Below are positions 26,501 to 40,900 of a DNA stretch of 64,000 bases, one piece after another; the stretch's first letter is position 1, and each line of letters opens with the position of its first letter. Position numbers and translations under genes: made by a program. Location: the NCBI GenBank assembly GCA_964057225.1, contig OZ059896.1:19898501-19962500 (forward strand), in the 5' to 3' direction. Under the pieces are notes generated by a model. That model did no database searches and was not told the DNA's origin. It worked only from the letters and a program-made list of their open reading frames with translations. Source of the DNA: Auanema rhodensis (Eukaryota > Nematoda > Chromadorea > Rhabditida > Rhabditidae).

Positions 26501-29500
26501 TTCCATTTTTCAAGGCAAAGACGATGGACAGTGTTATTCAACGAAAAAATTAATTCTTCAGGGTGAAAATCGAGGATATAAGTGTGAACTTATATCAGTT
26601 GATATCTCGGTGCATTTTTAAGCTAGCGCAAATCTGATAACACAGATCGACGCAGCTTAAAAATGCGCATCGAATGCACTATACTACATTGAGAAACGCT
26701 TGATACAAAAATTAGTTATGATCGTTTGAAAAATGATGCATTAGTGTATGTTGAGTTTCCATGTACACTCAACATTGCTTCCAAAAACATTTTGACAAAA
26801 ATTTTTTCGAAAAATTTCGAAATAATTTAGCAAAAAGTAGATGTTTTTAGATTCCTTTATTCAAGGCAAAGACGATGGACAATGTTATTCAACGAAAAAA
26901 TTAATTCTTTAGGGTGAAAATCGAGGATATAAGTGTGAACTTATATCAGTTGATATCTCGGTGCATTTTTAAGCTAGCGCAAACCTGATAACACAGATCG
27001 ACGCAGCTTAAAAATCCGCATCAAATGCACTAAACTACATTGAGAAACGCTTTATACAAAAATTAGTTATGATCGTTTGAAAAATGATGCATTAGTGTAT
27101 GTTGAGTTTCCATGTACACTCAACATTGCTTCCAAAAACATTTTGACAAAAATTTTTTCGAAAAATTTCAAAATAATTTAGCAAAAAGTAGATGTTTTTA
27201 GATTCCATTTTTCAAGGCAAAGACGATGGACAGTGTTATTCAACGAAAAAATTAATTCTTCAGGGTGAAAATCGAGGATATAAGTGTGAACTTATATCAG
27301 TTGATATCTCGGTGCATTTTTAAGCTAGCGCAAATCTGATAACACAGATCGACGCAGCTTAAAAATGCGCATCGAATGCACTATACTACATTGAGAAACG
27401 CTTGATACAAAAATTAGTTATGATCGTTTGAAAAATGATGCATTAGTGTATGTTGAGTTTCCATGTACACTCAACATTGCTTCCAAAAACATTTTGACAA
27501 AAATTTTTTCGAAAAATTTCAGAATAATTTAGCAAAAAGTAGATGTTTTTAGATTCCATTTTTCAAGGCAAAGACGAAGGACAATGTTATTCAACGAAAA
27601 AATTAATTCTTCAGGGTGAAAATCGAGGATATAAGTGTGAACTTATATCAGTTGATATCTCGGTGCATTTTTAAGCTAGCGCAAATCTGATAACACAGAT
27701 CGACGCAGCTTAAAAATCCGCATCGAATGCACTATACTACATTGAGAAACGCTTAATACAAAAATTAGTTATGATCGTTTGAAAAATGATGCATTAGTGT
27801 ATGTTGAGTTTCCATGTACACTCAACATTGCTTCCAAAAACATTTTGACAAAAATTTTTTCGAAAAATTTCAAAATAATTTAGCAAAAAGTAGATGTTTT
27901 TAGATTCCATTTTTCAAAGCAAAGACGATGGACAGTGTTATTCAACGAAAAAATTAATTCTTCAGGGTGAAAATCGAGGATATAAGTGTGAACTTATATC
28001 AGTTGATATCTCGGTGCATTTTTAAGCTAGCGCAAATCTGATAACACAGATCGACGCAGCTTAAAAATGCGCATCGAATGCACTATACTACATTGAGAAA
28101 CGCTTGATACAAAAATTAGTTATGATCGTTTGAAAAATGATGCATTAGTGTATGTTGAGTTTCCATGTACACTCAACATTGCTTCCAAAAACATTTTGAC
28201 AAAAATTTTTTCGAAAAATTTCAAAATAATTTAGCAAAAAGTAGATGTTTTTAGATTCCATTTTTCAAGGCAAAGACGAAGGACAATGTTATTCAACGAA
28301 AAAATTAATTCTTCAGGGTGAAAATCGAGGATATAAGTGTGAACTTATATCAGTTGATATCTCGGTGCATTTCTAAGCTAGCGCAAATCTGATAACACAG
28401 ATCGACGCAGCTTAAAAATCCGCATCGAATGCACTATACTACATTGAGAAACGCTTAATACAAAAATTAGTTATGATCGTTTGAAAAATGATGCATTAGT
28501 GTATGTTGAGTTTCCATGTACACTCAACATTGCTTCCAAAAACATTTTGACAAAAATTTTTTCGAAAAATTTCAAAATAATTTAGCAAAAAGTAGATGTT
28601 TTTAGATTCCATTTTTCAAAGCAAAGACGATGGACAGTGTTATTCAACGAAAAAATTAATTCTTCAGGGTGAAAATCGAGGATATAAGTGTGAACTTATA
28701 TCAGTTGATATCTCGGTGCATTTTTAAGCTAGCGCAAATCTGATAACACAGATCGACGCAGCGTAAAAATCCGCATCGAATGCACTATACTACATTGAGA
28801 AACGCTTAATACAAAAATTAGTTATGATCGTTTGAAAAATGATGCATTAGTGTATGTTGAGTTTCCATGTACACTCAACATTGCTTCCAAAAACATTTTG
28901 ACAAAAATTTTTTCGAAAAATTTCAAAATAATTTAGCAAAAAGTAGATGTTTTTAGATTCCAGTTTTCAAGGCAAAGACGATGGACAATGTTATTCAACG
29001 AAAAAATTAATTCTTCAGGGTGAAAATCGAGGATATATGTGTGAACTTATATCAGTTGATATCTCGGTGCATTTTTAAGCTAGCGCAAATCTGATAACAC
29101 AGATCGACGCAGCTTAAAAATCCGCATCGAATGCACTATACTACATTGAGAAACGCTTAATACAAAAATTAGTTATGATCGTTTGAAAAATGATGCATTA
29201 GTGTATGTTGAGTTTCCATGTACACTCAACATTGCTTCCAAAAACATTTTGACAAAAATTTTTTCGAAAAATTTCAAAATAATTTAGCAAAAAGTAGATG
29301 TTTTTAGATTCCATTTTTCAAAGCAAAGACGATGGACAGTGTTATTCAACGAAAAAATTAATTCTTCAGGGTGAAAATCGAGGATATAAGTGTGAACTTA
29401 TATCAGTTGATATCTCGGTGCATTTTTAAGCTAGCGCAAATCTGATAACACAGATCGACGCAGCTTAAAAATCCGCATCGAATGCACTATACTACATTGA

Positions 29501-29835
29501 GAAACGCTTAATACAAAAATTAGTTATGATCGTTTGAAAAATGATGCATTAGTGTATGTTGAGTTTCCATGTACACTCAACATTGCTTCCAAAAACATTT
29601 TGACAAAAATTTTTTCGAAAAATTTCGAAATAATTTAGCAAAAAGTAGATGTTTTTAGATTCCTTTATTCAAGGCAAAGACGATGGACAATGTTATTCAA
29701 CGAAAAAATTAATTCTTTAGGGTGAAAATCGAGGATATAAGTGTGAACTTATATCAGTTGATATCTTGGTGCATTTTTAAGCTAGCGCAAATCTGATAAC
29801 ACAGATCGACGCAGCTTAAAAATCCGCATCGAATG
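23518..29835 (+). repeat. Block 8, copies 68-85: segment duplicated at 3510-bp offset
   Basis: The ordered run at 23518-25974 is repeated at 27028-29484, exactly ten monomers later. Shared rare markers include CACTAAACTA with GCTTTATAC, TTTCAGAAT with GACGAAGG, CATTTCTAAGC (near 24861 and 28371), GCGTAAAAAT (near 25251 and 28761) and CCAGTTTTC with ATATGTGTG. The shared run extends left into the end of the copy at 23167 and right into the copy at 25975, stopping where GATATCTCGG gives way to GATATCTTGG. Two extra monomers between the copies repeat the CAAACCTG / GCTTTATAC junction. This fits unequal exchange, with a local 2-mer step added to an 8-mer. Confidence 0.87.
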
Positions 29836-32800
29836 CACTATACTACATTGAGAAACGCTTAATACAAAAATTAGTTATGATCGTTTGAAAAATGATGCAT
29901 TAGTGTATGTTGAGTTTCCATGTACACTCAACATTGCTTCCAAAAACATTTTGACAAAAATTTTTTCGAAAAATTTCAAAATAATTTAGCAAAAAGTAGA
30001 TGTTTTTAGATTCCTTTATTCAAGGCAAAGACGATGGACAATGTTATTCAACGAAAAAATTAATTCTTCAGGGTGAAAATCGAGGATATAAGTGTGAACT
30101 TATATCAGTTGATATCTCGGCGCATTTTTAAGCTAGCGCAAATCTGATAACACAGATCGACGCAGCTTAAAAATCCGAATCGAATGCACTATACTACATT
30201 GAGAAACGCTTGATACAAAAATTAGTTATGATCGTTTGAAAAATGATGCATTAGTGTATGTTGAGTTTCCATGTACACTCAACATTGCTTCCAAAAACAT
30301 TTTGACAAAAATTTTTTCGAAAAATTTCAAAATAATTTAGCAAAAAGTAGATGTTTTTAGATTCCTTTTTTCAAGGCAAAGACGATGGACAATGTTATTC
30401 AACGAAAAAATTATTCCTTCAGGGTGAAAATCGAGGATATAAGTGTGAACTTATATCAGTTGATATTTCGGTGCATTTTTAAGCTAGCGCAAATCTGATA
30501 ACACAGATCGACGCAGCTTAAAAATCCGCATCGAATGCACTATACTACATTGAGAAACGCTTAATACAAAAATTAGTTATGATCGTTTGAAAAATGATGC
30601 ATTAGTGTATGTTGAGTTTCCATGTACACTCAACATTGCTTCCAAAAACATTTTGACAAAAATTTTTTCGAAAAATTTCAAAATAATTTAGCAAAAAGTA
30701 GATGTTTTTAGATTCCAGTTTTCAAGGCAAAGACGATGGACAATGTTATTCAACGAAAAAATTAATTCTTCAGGGTGAAAATCGAGGATATATGTGTGAA
30801 CTTATATCAGTTGATATCTCGGTGCATTTTTAAGCTAGCGCAAATCTGATAACACAGATCGACGCAGCTTAAAAATCCGCATCGAATGCACTATACTACA
30901 TTGAGAAACGCTTAATACAAAAATTAGTTATGATCGTTTGAAAAATGATGCATTAGTGTATGTTGAGTTTCCATGTACACTCAACATTGCTTCCAAAAAC
31001 ATTTTGACAAAAATTTTTTCGAAAAATTTCAAAATAATTTAGCAAAAAGTAGATGTTTTTAGATTCCTTTATTCAAGGCAAAGACGATGGACAATGTTAT
31101 TCAACGAAAAAATTAATTCTTCAGGGTGAAAATCGAGGATATAAGTGTGAACTTATATCAGTTGATATCTCGGTGCATTTTTAAGCTAGCGCAAATCTGA
31201 TAACACAGATCGACGCAGCTTAAAAATCCGCATCGAATGCACTATACTACATTGAGAAACGCTTAATACAAAAATTAGTTATGATCGTTTGAAAAATGAT
31301 GCATTAGTGCATGTTGAGTTTCCATGTACACTCAACATTGCTTCCAAAAACATTTTGACAAAAATTTTTTCGAAAAATTTCAAAATAATTTAGCAAAAAG
31401 TAGATGTTTTTAGATTCCTTTTTTCAAGGCAAAGACGATGGACAATGTTATTCAACGAAAAAATTATTCCTTCAGGGTGAAAATCGAGGATATAAGTGTG
31501 AACTTATATCAGTTGATATCTCGGTGCATTTTTAAGCTAGCGCAAATCTGATAACACAGATCGACGCAGCTTAAAAATCCGAATCGAATGCACTATACTA
31601 CATTGAGAAACGCTTGATACAAAAATTAGTTATGATCGTTTGAAAAATGATGCATTAGTGTATGTTGAGTTTCCATGTACACTCAACATTGCTTCCAAAA
31701 ACATTTTGACAAAAATTTTTTCGAAAAATTTCAAAATAATTTAGCAAAAAGTAGATGTTTTTAGATTCCATCTTTCAAGGCAAAGACGATGGACAATGTT
31801 ATTCAACGAAAAAATTATTCCTTCAGGGTGAAAATCGAGGATATAAGTGTGAACTTATATCAGTTGATATCTCGGTGCATTTTTAAGCTAGCGCAAATCT
31901 GATAACAGAGATCGACGCAGCTTAAAAATCCGCATCGAATGCACTATACTACATTGAGAAACGCTTAATACAAAAATTAGTTATGATCGTTTGAAAAATG
32001 ATGCATTAGTGTATGTTGAGTTTCCATGTACACTCAACATTGCTTCCAAAAACATTTTGACAAAAATTTTTTCGAAAAATTTCAAAATAATTTAGCAAAA
32101 AGTAGATGTTTTTAGATTCCAGTTTTCAAGGCAAAGACGATGGACAATGTTATTCAACGAAAAAATTAATTCTTCAGGGTGAAAATCGAGGATATATGTG
32201 TGAACTTATATCAGTTGATATCTCGGTGCATATTTAAGCTAGCGCAAATCTGATAACACAGATCGACGCAGCTTAAAAATCCGCATCGAATGCACTATAC
32301 TACATTGAGAAACGCTTAATACAAAAATTAGTTATGATCGTTTGAAAAATGATGCATTAGTGTATGTTGAGTTTCCATGTACACTCAACATTGCTTCCAA
32401 AAACATTTTGACAAAAATTTTTTCGAAAAATTTCAAAATAATTTAGCAAAAAGTAGATGTTTTTAGATTCCTTTATTCAAGGCAAAGACGATGGACAATG
32501 TTATTCAACGAAAAAATTAATTCTTCAGGGTGAAAATCGAGGATATAAGTGTGAACTTATATCAGTTGATATCTCGGTGCATTTTTAAGCTAGCGCAAAT
32601 CTGATAACACAGATCGACGCAGCTTAAAAATCAGCATCGAATGCACTATACTACATTGAGAAACGATTAATACAAAAATTAGTTATGATCGTTTGAAAAA
32701 TGATGCATTAGTGTATGTTGAGTTTCCATGTACACTCAACATTGCTTCCAAAAACATTTTGACAAAAATTTTTTCGAAAAATTTCAAAATAATTTAGCAA

Positions 32801-32994
32801 AAAGTAGATGTTTTTAGATTCCATCTTTCAAAGCAAAGACGATGGACAATGTTATTCAACGAAAAAATTATTCCTTCAGGGTGAAAATCGAGGATATAAG
32901 TGTGAACTTATATCAGTTGATATCTCGGTGCATTTTTAAGCTAGCGCAAATCTGATAACACAGATCGACGCAGCTTAAAAATCCGCATCGAATG
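29836..32994 (+). repeat. Block 9, copies 86-94: island resembling the left end
   Basis: Copies here again carry the CCTTTTTTC/ATTCC subtype (30187, 31240), the CCAGTTTTC/ATATGTGTG subtype (30538, 31942), the CCTTTATTC subtype (29836, 30889, 32293) and the CCGAATCG ending (29836, 31240), all features of blocks 1 and 2. A loose 3-4 monomer order can be followed twice. CCATCTTTC is seen only here (31591, 32644). Likely an older arrangement flanked by newer amplifications, or one copied from the left side of the array. Confidence 0.78.
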
Positions 32995-35900
32995 CACTAT
33001 ACTACATTGAGAAACGCTCAATACAAAAATTAGTTATGATCGTTTGAAAAATGGTGCATTAGTGTATGTTGAGTTTCCATGTACACTCAACATTGCTTCC
33101 AAAAACATTTTGACAAAAATTTTTTCGAAAAATTTCAAAATAATTTAGCAAAAAGTAGATGTTTTTAGATTCCATTTTTCAAGGCAAAGACGATGGACAG
33201 TGTTATTCAACGAAAAAATTAATTCTTCAGGGTGAAAATCGAGGATATAAGTGTGAACTTATATCAGTTGATATCTCGGTGCATTTTTAAGCTAGCGCAA
33301 ATCTGATAACACAGATCGACGCAGCTTAAAAATCCGCATCAAATGCACTATACTACATTGAGAAACGCTTAATACAAAAATTAGTTATGATCGTTTGAAA
33401 AATGATGCATTAGTGTATGTTGAGTTTCCATGTACACTCAACATTGCTTCCAAAAACATTTTGACAAAAATTTTTTCGAAAAATTTCAAAATAATTTAGC
33501 AAAAAGTAGATGTTTTTAGATTCCATTTTTCAAGGCAAAGACGATGGACAGTGTTATTCAACGAAAAAATTAATTCTTCAGGGTGAAAATCGAGGATATA
33601 AGTGTGAACTTATATCAGTTGATATCTCGGTGCATTTTTAAGCTAGCGCAAATCTGATAACACAGATCGACGCAGCTTAAAAATCCGCATCGAATGCACT
33701 ATACTACATTGAGAAACGCTTAATACAAAAATTAGTTATGATCGTTTGAAAAATGATGCATTAGTGTATGTTGAGTTTCCATGTACACTCAACATTGCTT
33801 CCAAAAACATTTTGACAAAAATTTTTTCGAAAAATTTCGAAATAATTTAGCAAAAAGTAGATGTTTTTAGATTCCTTTATTCAAGGCAAAGACGATGGAC
33901 AATGTTATTCAACGAAAAAATTAATTCTTTAGGGTGAAAATCGAGGATATAAGTGTGAACTTATATCAGTTGATATCTTGGTGCATTTTTAAGCTAGCGC
34001 AAATCTGATAACACAGATCGAAGCAGCTTAAAAATCCGCATCGAATGCACTATACTACATTGAGAAACGCTTGATACAAAAATTAGTTATGATCGTTTGA
34101 AAAATGATGCATTAGTGTATGTTGAGTTTCCATGTACACTCAACATTGCTTCCAAAAACATTTTGACAAAAATTTCTTCGAAAAATTTCAAAATAATTTA
34201 GCAAAAAGTAGATGTTTTTAGATTCCATTTTTCAAGGCAAAGACGATGGACAGTGTTATTCAACGAAAAAATTATTTCTTCAGGGTGAAAATCGAGGATA
34301 TAAGTGTGAACTTATATCAGTTGATATCTCGGTGCATTTTTAAGCTAGCGCAAATCTGATAACACAGATCGACGCAGCTTAAAAATCCGCATCGAATGCA
34401 CTATACTACATTGAGAAACGCTTAATACAAAAATTAGTTATGATCGTTTGAAAAATGATGCATTAGTGTATGTTGAGTTTCCATGTACACTCAACATTGC
34501 TTCCAAAAACATTTTGACAAAAATTTTTTCGAAAAATTTCAAAATAATTTAGCAAAAAGTAGATGTTTTTAGATTCCATTTTTCAAGGCAAAGACGATGG
34601 ACAATGTTATTCAACGGAAAAATTATTTCTTCAGGGTGAAAATCGAGGATATAAGTGTGAACTTATATCAGTTGATATCTCGGTGCATTTTTAAGCTAGC
34701 GCAAATCTGATAACACAGATCGACGCAGCTTAAAAATGCGCATCGAATGCACTATACTACATTGAGAAACGCTTAATACAAAAATTAGTTATGATCGTTT
34801 GAAAAATGATGCATTAGTGTATGTTGAGTTTCCATGTACACTCAACATTGCTTCCAAAAACATTTTGACAAAAATTTTTTCGAAAAATTTCAAAATAATT
34901 TAGCAAAAAGTAGATGTTTTTAGATTCCATTTTTCAAGGCAAAGACGATGGACAATGTTATTCAACGAAAAAATTAATTCTTCAGGGTGAAAATCGAGGA
35001 TATAAGTGTGAACTTATATCAGTTGATATCTCGGTGCATTTTTAAGCTAGCGCAAATCTGATAACACAGATCGACGCAGCTTAAAAATCCGCATCGAATG
35101 CACTATACTACATTGAGAAACGCTTAATACAAAAATTAGTTATGATCGTTTGAAAAATGATGCATTAGTGTATGTTGAGTTTCCATGTACACTCAACATT
35201 GCTTCCAAAAACATTTTGACAAAAATTTTTTCGAAAAATTTCAAAATAATTTAGCAAAAAGTAGATGTTTTTAGATTCCATTTTTCAAGGCAAAGACGAT
35301 GGACAATGTTATTCAACGGAAAAATTATTTCTTCAGGGTGAAAATCGAGGATATAAGTGTGAACTTATATCAGTTGATATCTCGGTGCATTTTTAAGCTA
35401 GCGCAAATCTGATAACACAGATCGACGCAGCTTAAAAATGCGCATCGAATGCACTATACTACATTGAGAAACGCTTAATACAAAAATTAGTTATGATCGT
35501 TTGAAAAATGATGCATTAGTGTATGTTGAGTTTCCATGTACACTCAACATTGCTTCCAAAAACATTTTGACAAAAATTTTTTCGAAAAATTTCAAAATAA
35601 TTTAGCAAAAAGTAGATGTTTTTAGATTCCATTTTTCAAGGCAAAGACGATGGACAATGTTATTCAACGGAAAAATTATTTCTTCAGGGTGAAAATCGAG
35701 GATATAAGTGTGAACTTATATCAGTTGATATCTCGGTGCATTTTTAAGCTAGCGCAAATCTGATAACACAGATCGACGCAGCTTAAAAATGCGCATCGAA
35801 TGCACTATACTACATTGAGAAACGCTTAATACAAAAATTAGTTATGATCGTTTGAAAAATGATGCATTAGTGTATGTTGAGTTTCCATGTACACTCAACA

Positions 35901-36504
35901 TTGCTTCCAAAAACATTTTGACAAAAATTTTTTCGAAAAATTTCAAAATAATTTAGCAAAAAGTAGATGTTTTTAGATTCCATTTTTCAAGGCAAAGACG
36001 ATGGACAATGTTATTCAACGGAAAAATTATTTCTTCAGGGTGAAAATCGAGGATATAAGTGTGAACTTATATCAGTTGATATCTCGGTGCATTTTTAAGC
36101 TAGCGCAAATCTGATAACACAGATCGACGCAGCTTAAAAATGCGCATCGAATGCACTATACTACATTGAGAAACGCTTAATACAAAAATTAGTTATGATC
36201 GTTTGAAAAATGATGCATTAGTGTATGTTGAGTTTCCATGTACACTCAACATTGCTTCCAAAAACATTTTGACAAAAATTTTTTCGAAAAATTTCAAAAT
36301 AATTTAGCAAAAAGTAGATGTTTTTAGATTCCATTTTTCAAGGCAAAGACGATGGACAATGTTATTCAACGAAAAAATTAATTCTTCAGGGTGAAAATCG
36401 AGGATATAAGTGTGAACTTATATCAGTTGATATCTCGGTGCATTTTTAAGCTAGCGCAAATCTGATAACACAGATCGACGCAGCTTAAAAATGCGCATCG
36501 AATG
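32995..36504 (+). repeat. Block 10, copies 95-104: low-diversity CCATTTTTC copies
   Basis: Apart from one CCTTTATTC/CTTTAGG copy at 33697, all monomers are CCATTTTTCAAGG. Copies at 34399, 35101, 35452 and 35803 share ACGGAAAAATTATTTC and end AATGCGCATC; the last three in a row look identical, a plain single-monomer expansion. The copy at 34048 combines GAAAAAATT with ATTTCTTC and so is recombinant between two subtypes at the second variable stretch. The copy at 32995 has private changes (GCTCAATAC, AATGGTGC). Confidence 0.8.
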
Positions 36505-37908
36505 CACTATACTACATTGAGAAACGCTTGATACAAAAATTAGTTATGATCGTTTGAAAAATGATGCATTAGTGTATGTTGAGTTTCCATGTACACTCAA
36601 CATTGCTTCCAAAAACATTTTGACAAAAATTTTTTCGAAAAATTTCAAAATAATTTAGCAAAAAGTAGATATTTTTAGATTCCTTTTTTCAAGGCAAAGA
36701 CGATGGACAATGTTATTCAACGAAAAAATTATTCCTTCAGGGTGAAAATCGAGGATATAAGTGTGAACTTATATCAGTTGATATCTCGGTGCATTTTTAA
36801 GCTAGCGCAAATCTGATAACAGAGATCGACGCAGCTTAAAAATCCGCATCGAATGCACTATACTACATTGAGAAACGCTTAATACAAGAATTAGTTATGA
36901 TCGTTTGAAAAATGATGCATTAGTGTATGTTGAGTTTCCATGTACACTCAACATTGCTTCCAAAAACATTTTGACAAAAATTTTTTCGAAAAATTTCAAA
37001 ATAATTTAGCAAAAAGTAGATGTTTTTAGATTCCTTTATTCAAGGCAAAGACGATGGACAATGTTATTCAACGAAAAAATTAATTCTTCAGGGTGAAAAT
37101 CGAGGATATAAGTGTGAACTTATATCAGTTGATATCTCGGTGCATTTTTAAGCTAGCGCAAATCTGATAACACAGATCGACGCAGCTTAAAAATGCGCAT
37201 CGAATGCACTATACTACATTGAGAAACGCTTGATACAAAAATTAGTTATGATCGTTTGAAAAATGATGCATTAGTGTATGTTGAGTTTCCATGTACACTC
37301 AACATTGCTTCCAAAAACATTTTGACAAAAATTTTTTCGAAAAATTTCAAAATAATTTAGCAAAAAGTAGATGTTTTTAGATTCCTTTTTTCAAGGCAAA
37401 GACGATGGACAATGTTATTCAACGAAAAAATTATTCCTTCAGGGTGAAAATCGAGGATATAAGTGTGAACTTATATCAGTTGATATCTCGGTGCATTTTT
37501 AAGCTAGCGCAAATCTGATAACAGAGATCGACGCAGCTTAAAAATCCGCATCGAATGCACTATACTACATTGAGAAACGCTTAATACAAGAATTAGTTAT
37601 GATCGTTTGAAAAATGATGCATTAGTGTATGTTGAGTTTCCATGTACACTCAACATTGCTTCCAAAAACATTTTGACAAAAATTTTTTCGAAAAATTTCA
37701 AAATAATTTAGCAAAAAGTAGATGTTTTTAGATTCCTTTATTCAAGGCAAAGACGATGGACAATGTTATTCAACGAAAAAATTAATTCTTCAGGGTGAAA
37801 ATCGAGGATATAAGTGTGAACTTATATCAGTTGATATCTCGGTGCATTTTTAAGCTAGCGCAAATCTGATAACACAGATCGACGCAGCTTAAAAATCCGC
37901 ATCGAATG
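36505..37908 (+). repeat. Block 11, copies 105-108: two 702-bp dimers
   Basis: Each dimer joins a CCTTTTTTC/ATTCC copy with ACAGAGATC (36505, 37207) to a CCTTTATTC copy with TACAAGAATTAG (36856, 37558). The first dimer has one private change, GTAGATATTTTT, and the two second members differ at AATGCGC versus AATCCGC. The A33G change (CAAGAATTAG) begins here and persists through the next blocks and at 57214. Confidence 0.82.
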
Positions 37909-40900
37909 CACTATACTACATTGAGAAACGCTTGATACAAAAATTAGTTATGATCGTTTGAAAAATGATGCATTAGTGTATGTTGAGTTTCCATGTACAC
38001 TCAACATTGCTTCCAAAAATATTTTGACAAAAATTTTTTCGAAAAATTTCAAAATAATTTAGCAAAAAGTAGATGTTTTTAGATTCCATTTTTCAAGGCA
38101 AAGACGATGGACAATGTTATTCAACGGAAAAATTATTTCTTCAGGGTGAAAATCGAGGATATAAGTGTGAACTTATATCAGTTGATATCTCGGTGCATTT
38201 TTAAGCTAGCGCAAATCTGATAACACAGATCGACGCAGCTTAAAAATGCGCATCGAATGCACTATACTACATTGAGAAACGCTTAATACAAGAATTAGTT
38301 ATGATCGTTTGAAAAATGATGCATTAGTGTATGTTGAGTTTCCATGTACACTCAACATTGCTTCCAAAAACATTTTGACAAAAATTTTTTCGAAAAATTT
38401 CAAAATAATTTAGCAAAAAGTAGATGTTTTTAGATTCCTTTATTCAAGGCAAAGACGATGGACAATGTTATTCAACGAAAAAATTAATTCTTCAGGGTGA
38501 AAATCGAGGATATAAGTGTGAACTTATATCAGTTGATATCTCGGTGCATTTTTAAGCTAGCGCAAATCTGATAACACAGATCGACGCAGCTTAAAAATCC
38601 GCATCGAATGCACTATACTACATTGAGAAACGCTTGATACAAAAATTAGTTATGATCGTTTGAAAAATGATGCATTAGTGTATGTTGAGTTTCCATGTAC
38701 ACTCAACATTGCTTCCAAAAATATTTTGACAAAAATTTTTTCGAAAAATTTCAAAATAATTTAGCAAAAAGTAGATGTTTTTAGATTCCATTTTTCAAGG
38801 CAAAGACGATGGACAATGTTATTCAACGGAAAAATTATTTCTTCAGGGTGAAAATCGAGGATATAAGTGTGAACTTATATCAGTTGATATCTCGGTGCAT
38901 TTTTAAGCTAGCGCAAATCTGATAACACAGATCGACGCAGCTTAAAAATGCGCATCGAATGCACTATACTACATTGAGAAACGCTTGATACAAAAATTAG
39001 TTATGATCGTTTGAAAAATGATGCATTAGTGTATGTTGAGTTTCCATGTACACTCAACATTGCTTCCAAAAACATTTTGACAAAAATTTTTTCGAAAAAT
39101 TTCAAAATAATTTAGCAAAAAGTAGATGTTTTTAGATTCCATTTTTCAAGGCAAAGACGATGGACAATGTTATTCAACGAAAAAATTAATTCTTCAGGGT
39201 GAAAATCGAGGATATAAGTGTGAACTTATATCAGTTGATATCTCGGTGCATTTTTAAGCTAGCGCAAATCTGATAACACAGATCGACGCAGCTTAAAAAT
39301 CCGCATCGAATGCACTATACTACATTGAGAAACGCTTAATACAAAAATTAGTTATGATCGTTTGAAAAATGATGCATTAGTATATGTTGAGTTTCCATGT
39401 ACACTCAACATTGCATCCAAAAACATTTTGACAAAAATTTTTTCGAAAAATTTCAAAATAATTCAGCAAAAAGTAGATGTTTTTAGATTCCATTTTTCAA
39501 GGCAAAGACGATGGACAGTGTTATTCAACGGAAAAATTATTTCTTCAGGGTGAAAATCGAGGATATAAGTGTGAACTTATATCAGTTGATATCTCGGTGC
39601 ATTTTTAAGCTAGCGCAAATCTGATAACACAGATCGACGCAGCTTAAAAATCCGCATCGAATGCACTATACTACATTGAGAAACGCTTGATACAAAAATT
39701 AGTTATGATCGTTTGAAAAATGATGCATTAGTGTATGTTGAGTTTCCATGTACACTCAACATTGCTTCCAAAAACATTTTGACAAAAATTTTTTCGAAAA
39801 ATTTCAAAATAATTTAGCAAAAAGTAGATGTTTTTAGATTCCATTTTTAGAGGCAAAGACGATGGACAGTGTTATTCAACGAAAAAATTAATTCTTCAGG
39901 GTGAAAATCGAGGATATAAGTGTGAACTTATATCAGTTGATATCTCGGTGCATTTTTAAGCTAGCGCAAATCTGATAACACAGATCGACGCAGCTTAAAA
40001 ATCCGCATCGAATGCACTATACTACATTGAGAAACGCTTAATACAAAAATTAGTTATGATCGTTTGAAAAATGATGCATTAGTATATGTTGAGTTTCCAT
40101 GTACACTCAACATTGCATCCAAAAACATTTTGACAAAAATTTTTTCGAAAAATTTCAAAATAATTCAGCAAAAAGTAGATGTTTTTAGATTCCATTTTTC
40201 AAGGCAAAGACGATGGACAGTGTTATTCAACGAAAAAATTAATTCTTCAGGGTGAAAATCGAGGATATAAGTGTGAACTTATATCAGTTGATATCTCGGT
40301 GCATTTTTAAGCTAGCGCAAATCTGATAACACAGATCGACGCAGCTTAAAAATCCGCATCGAATGCACTATACTACATTGAGAAACGCTTAATACAAAAA
40401 TTTGTTATGATTGTTTGAAAAATGATGCATTAGTGTATATTGAGTTTCCATGTACACTCAACATTGCTTCCAAAAACATTTTGACAAAAATTTTTTCGAA
40501 AAATTTCGAAATAATTTAGCAAAAAGTAGATGTTTTTAGATTCCTTCATTCAAGACAAAGACGATGGACAATGTTATTCAACGAAAAAATTAATTCTTTA
40601 GGGTGAAAATCGAGGATATAAGTGTGAACTTATATCAGTTGATATCTTGGTGCATTTTTAAGCTAGCGCAAATCTGATAACAGAGATCGACGCAGCTTAA
40701 AAATCCGCATCGAATGCACTATACTACATTGAGAAACGCTTAATACAAGAATTAGTTATGATCGTTTGAAAAATGATGCATTAGTGTATGTTGAGTTTCC
40801 ATGTACACTCAACATTGCTTCCAAAAACATTTTGACAAAAATTTTTTCGAAAAATTTCAAAATAATTTAGCAAAAAGTAGATGTTTTTAGATTCCTTTAT

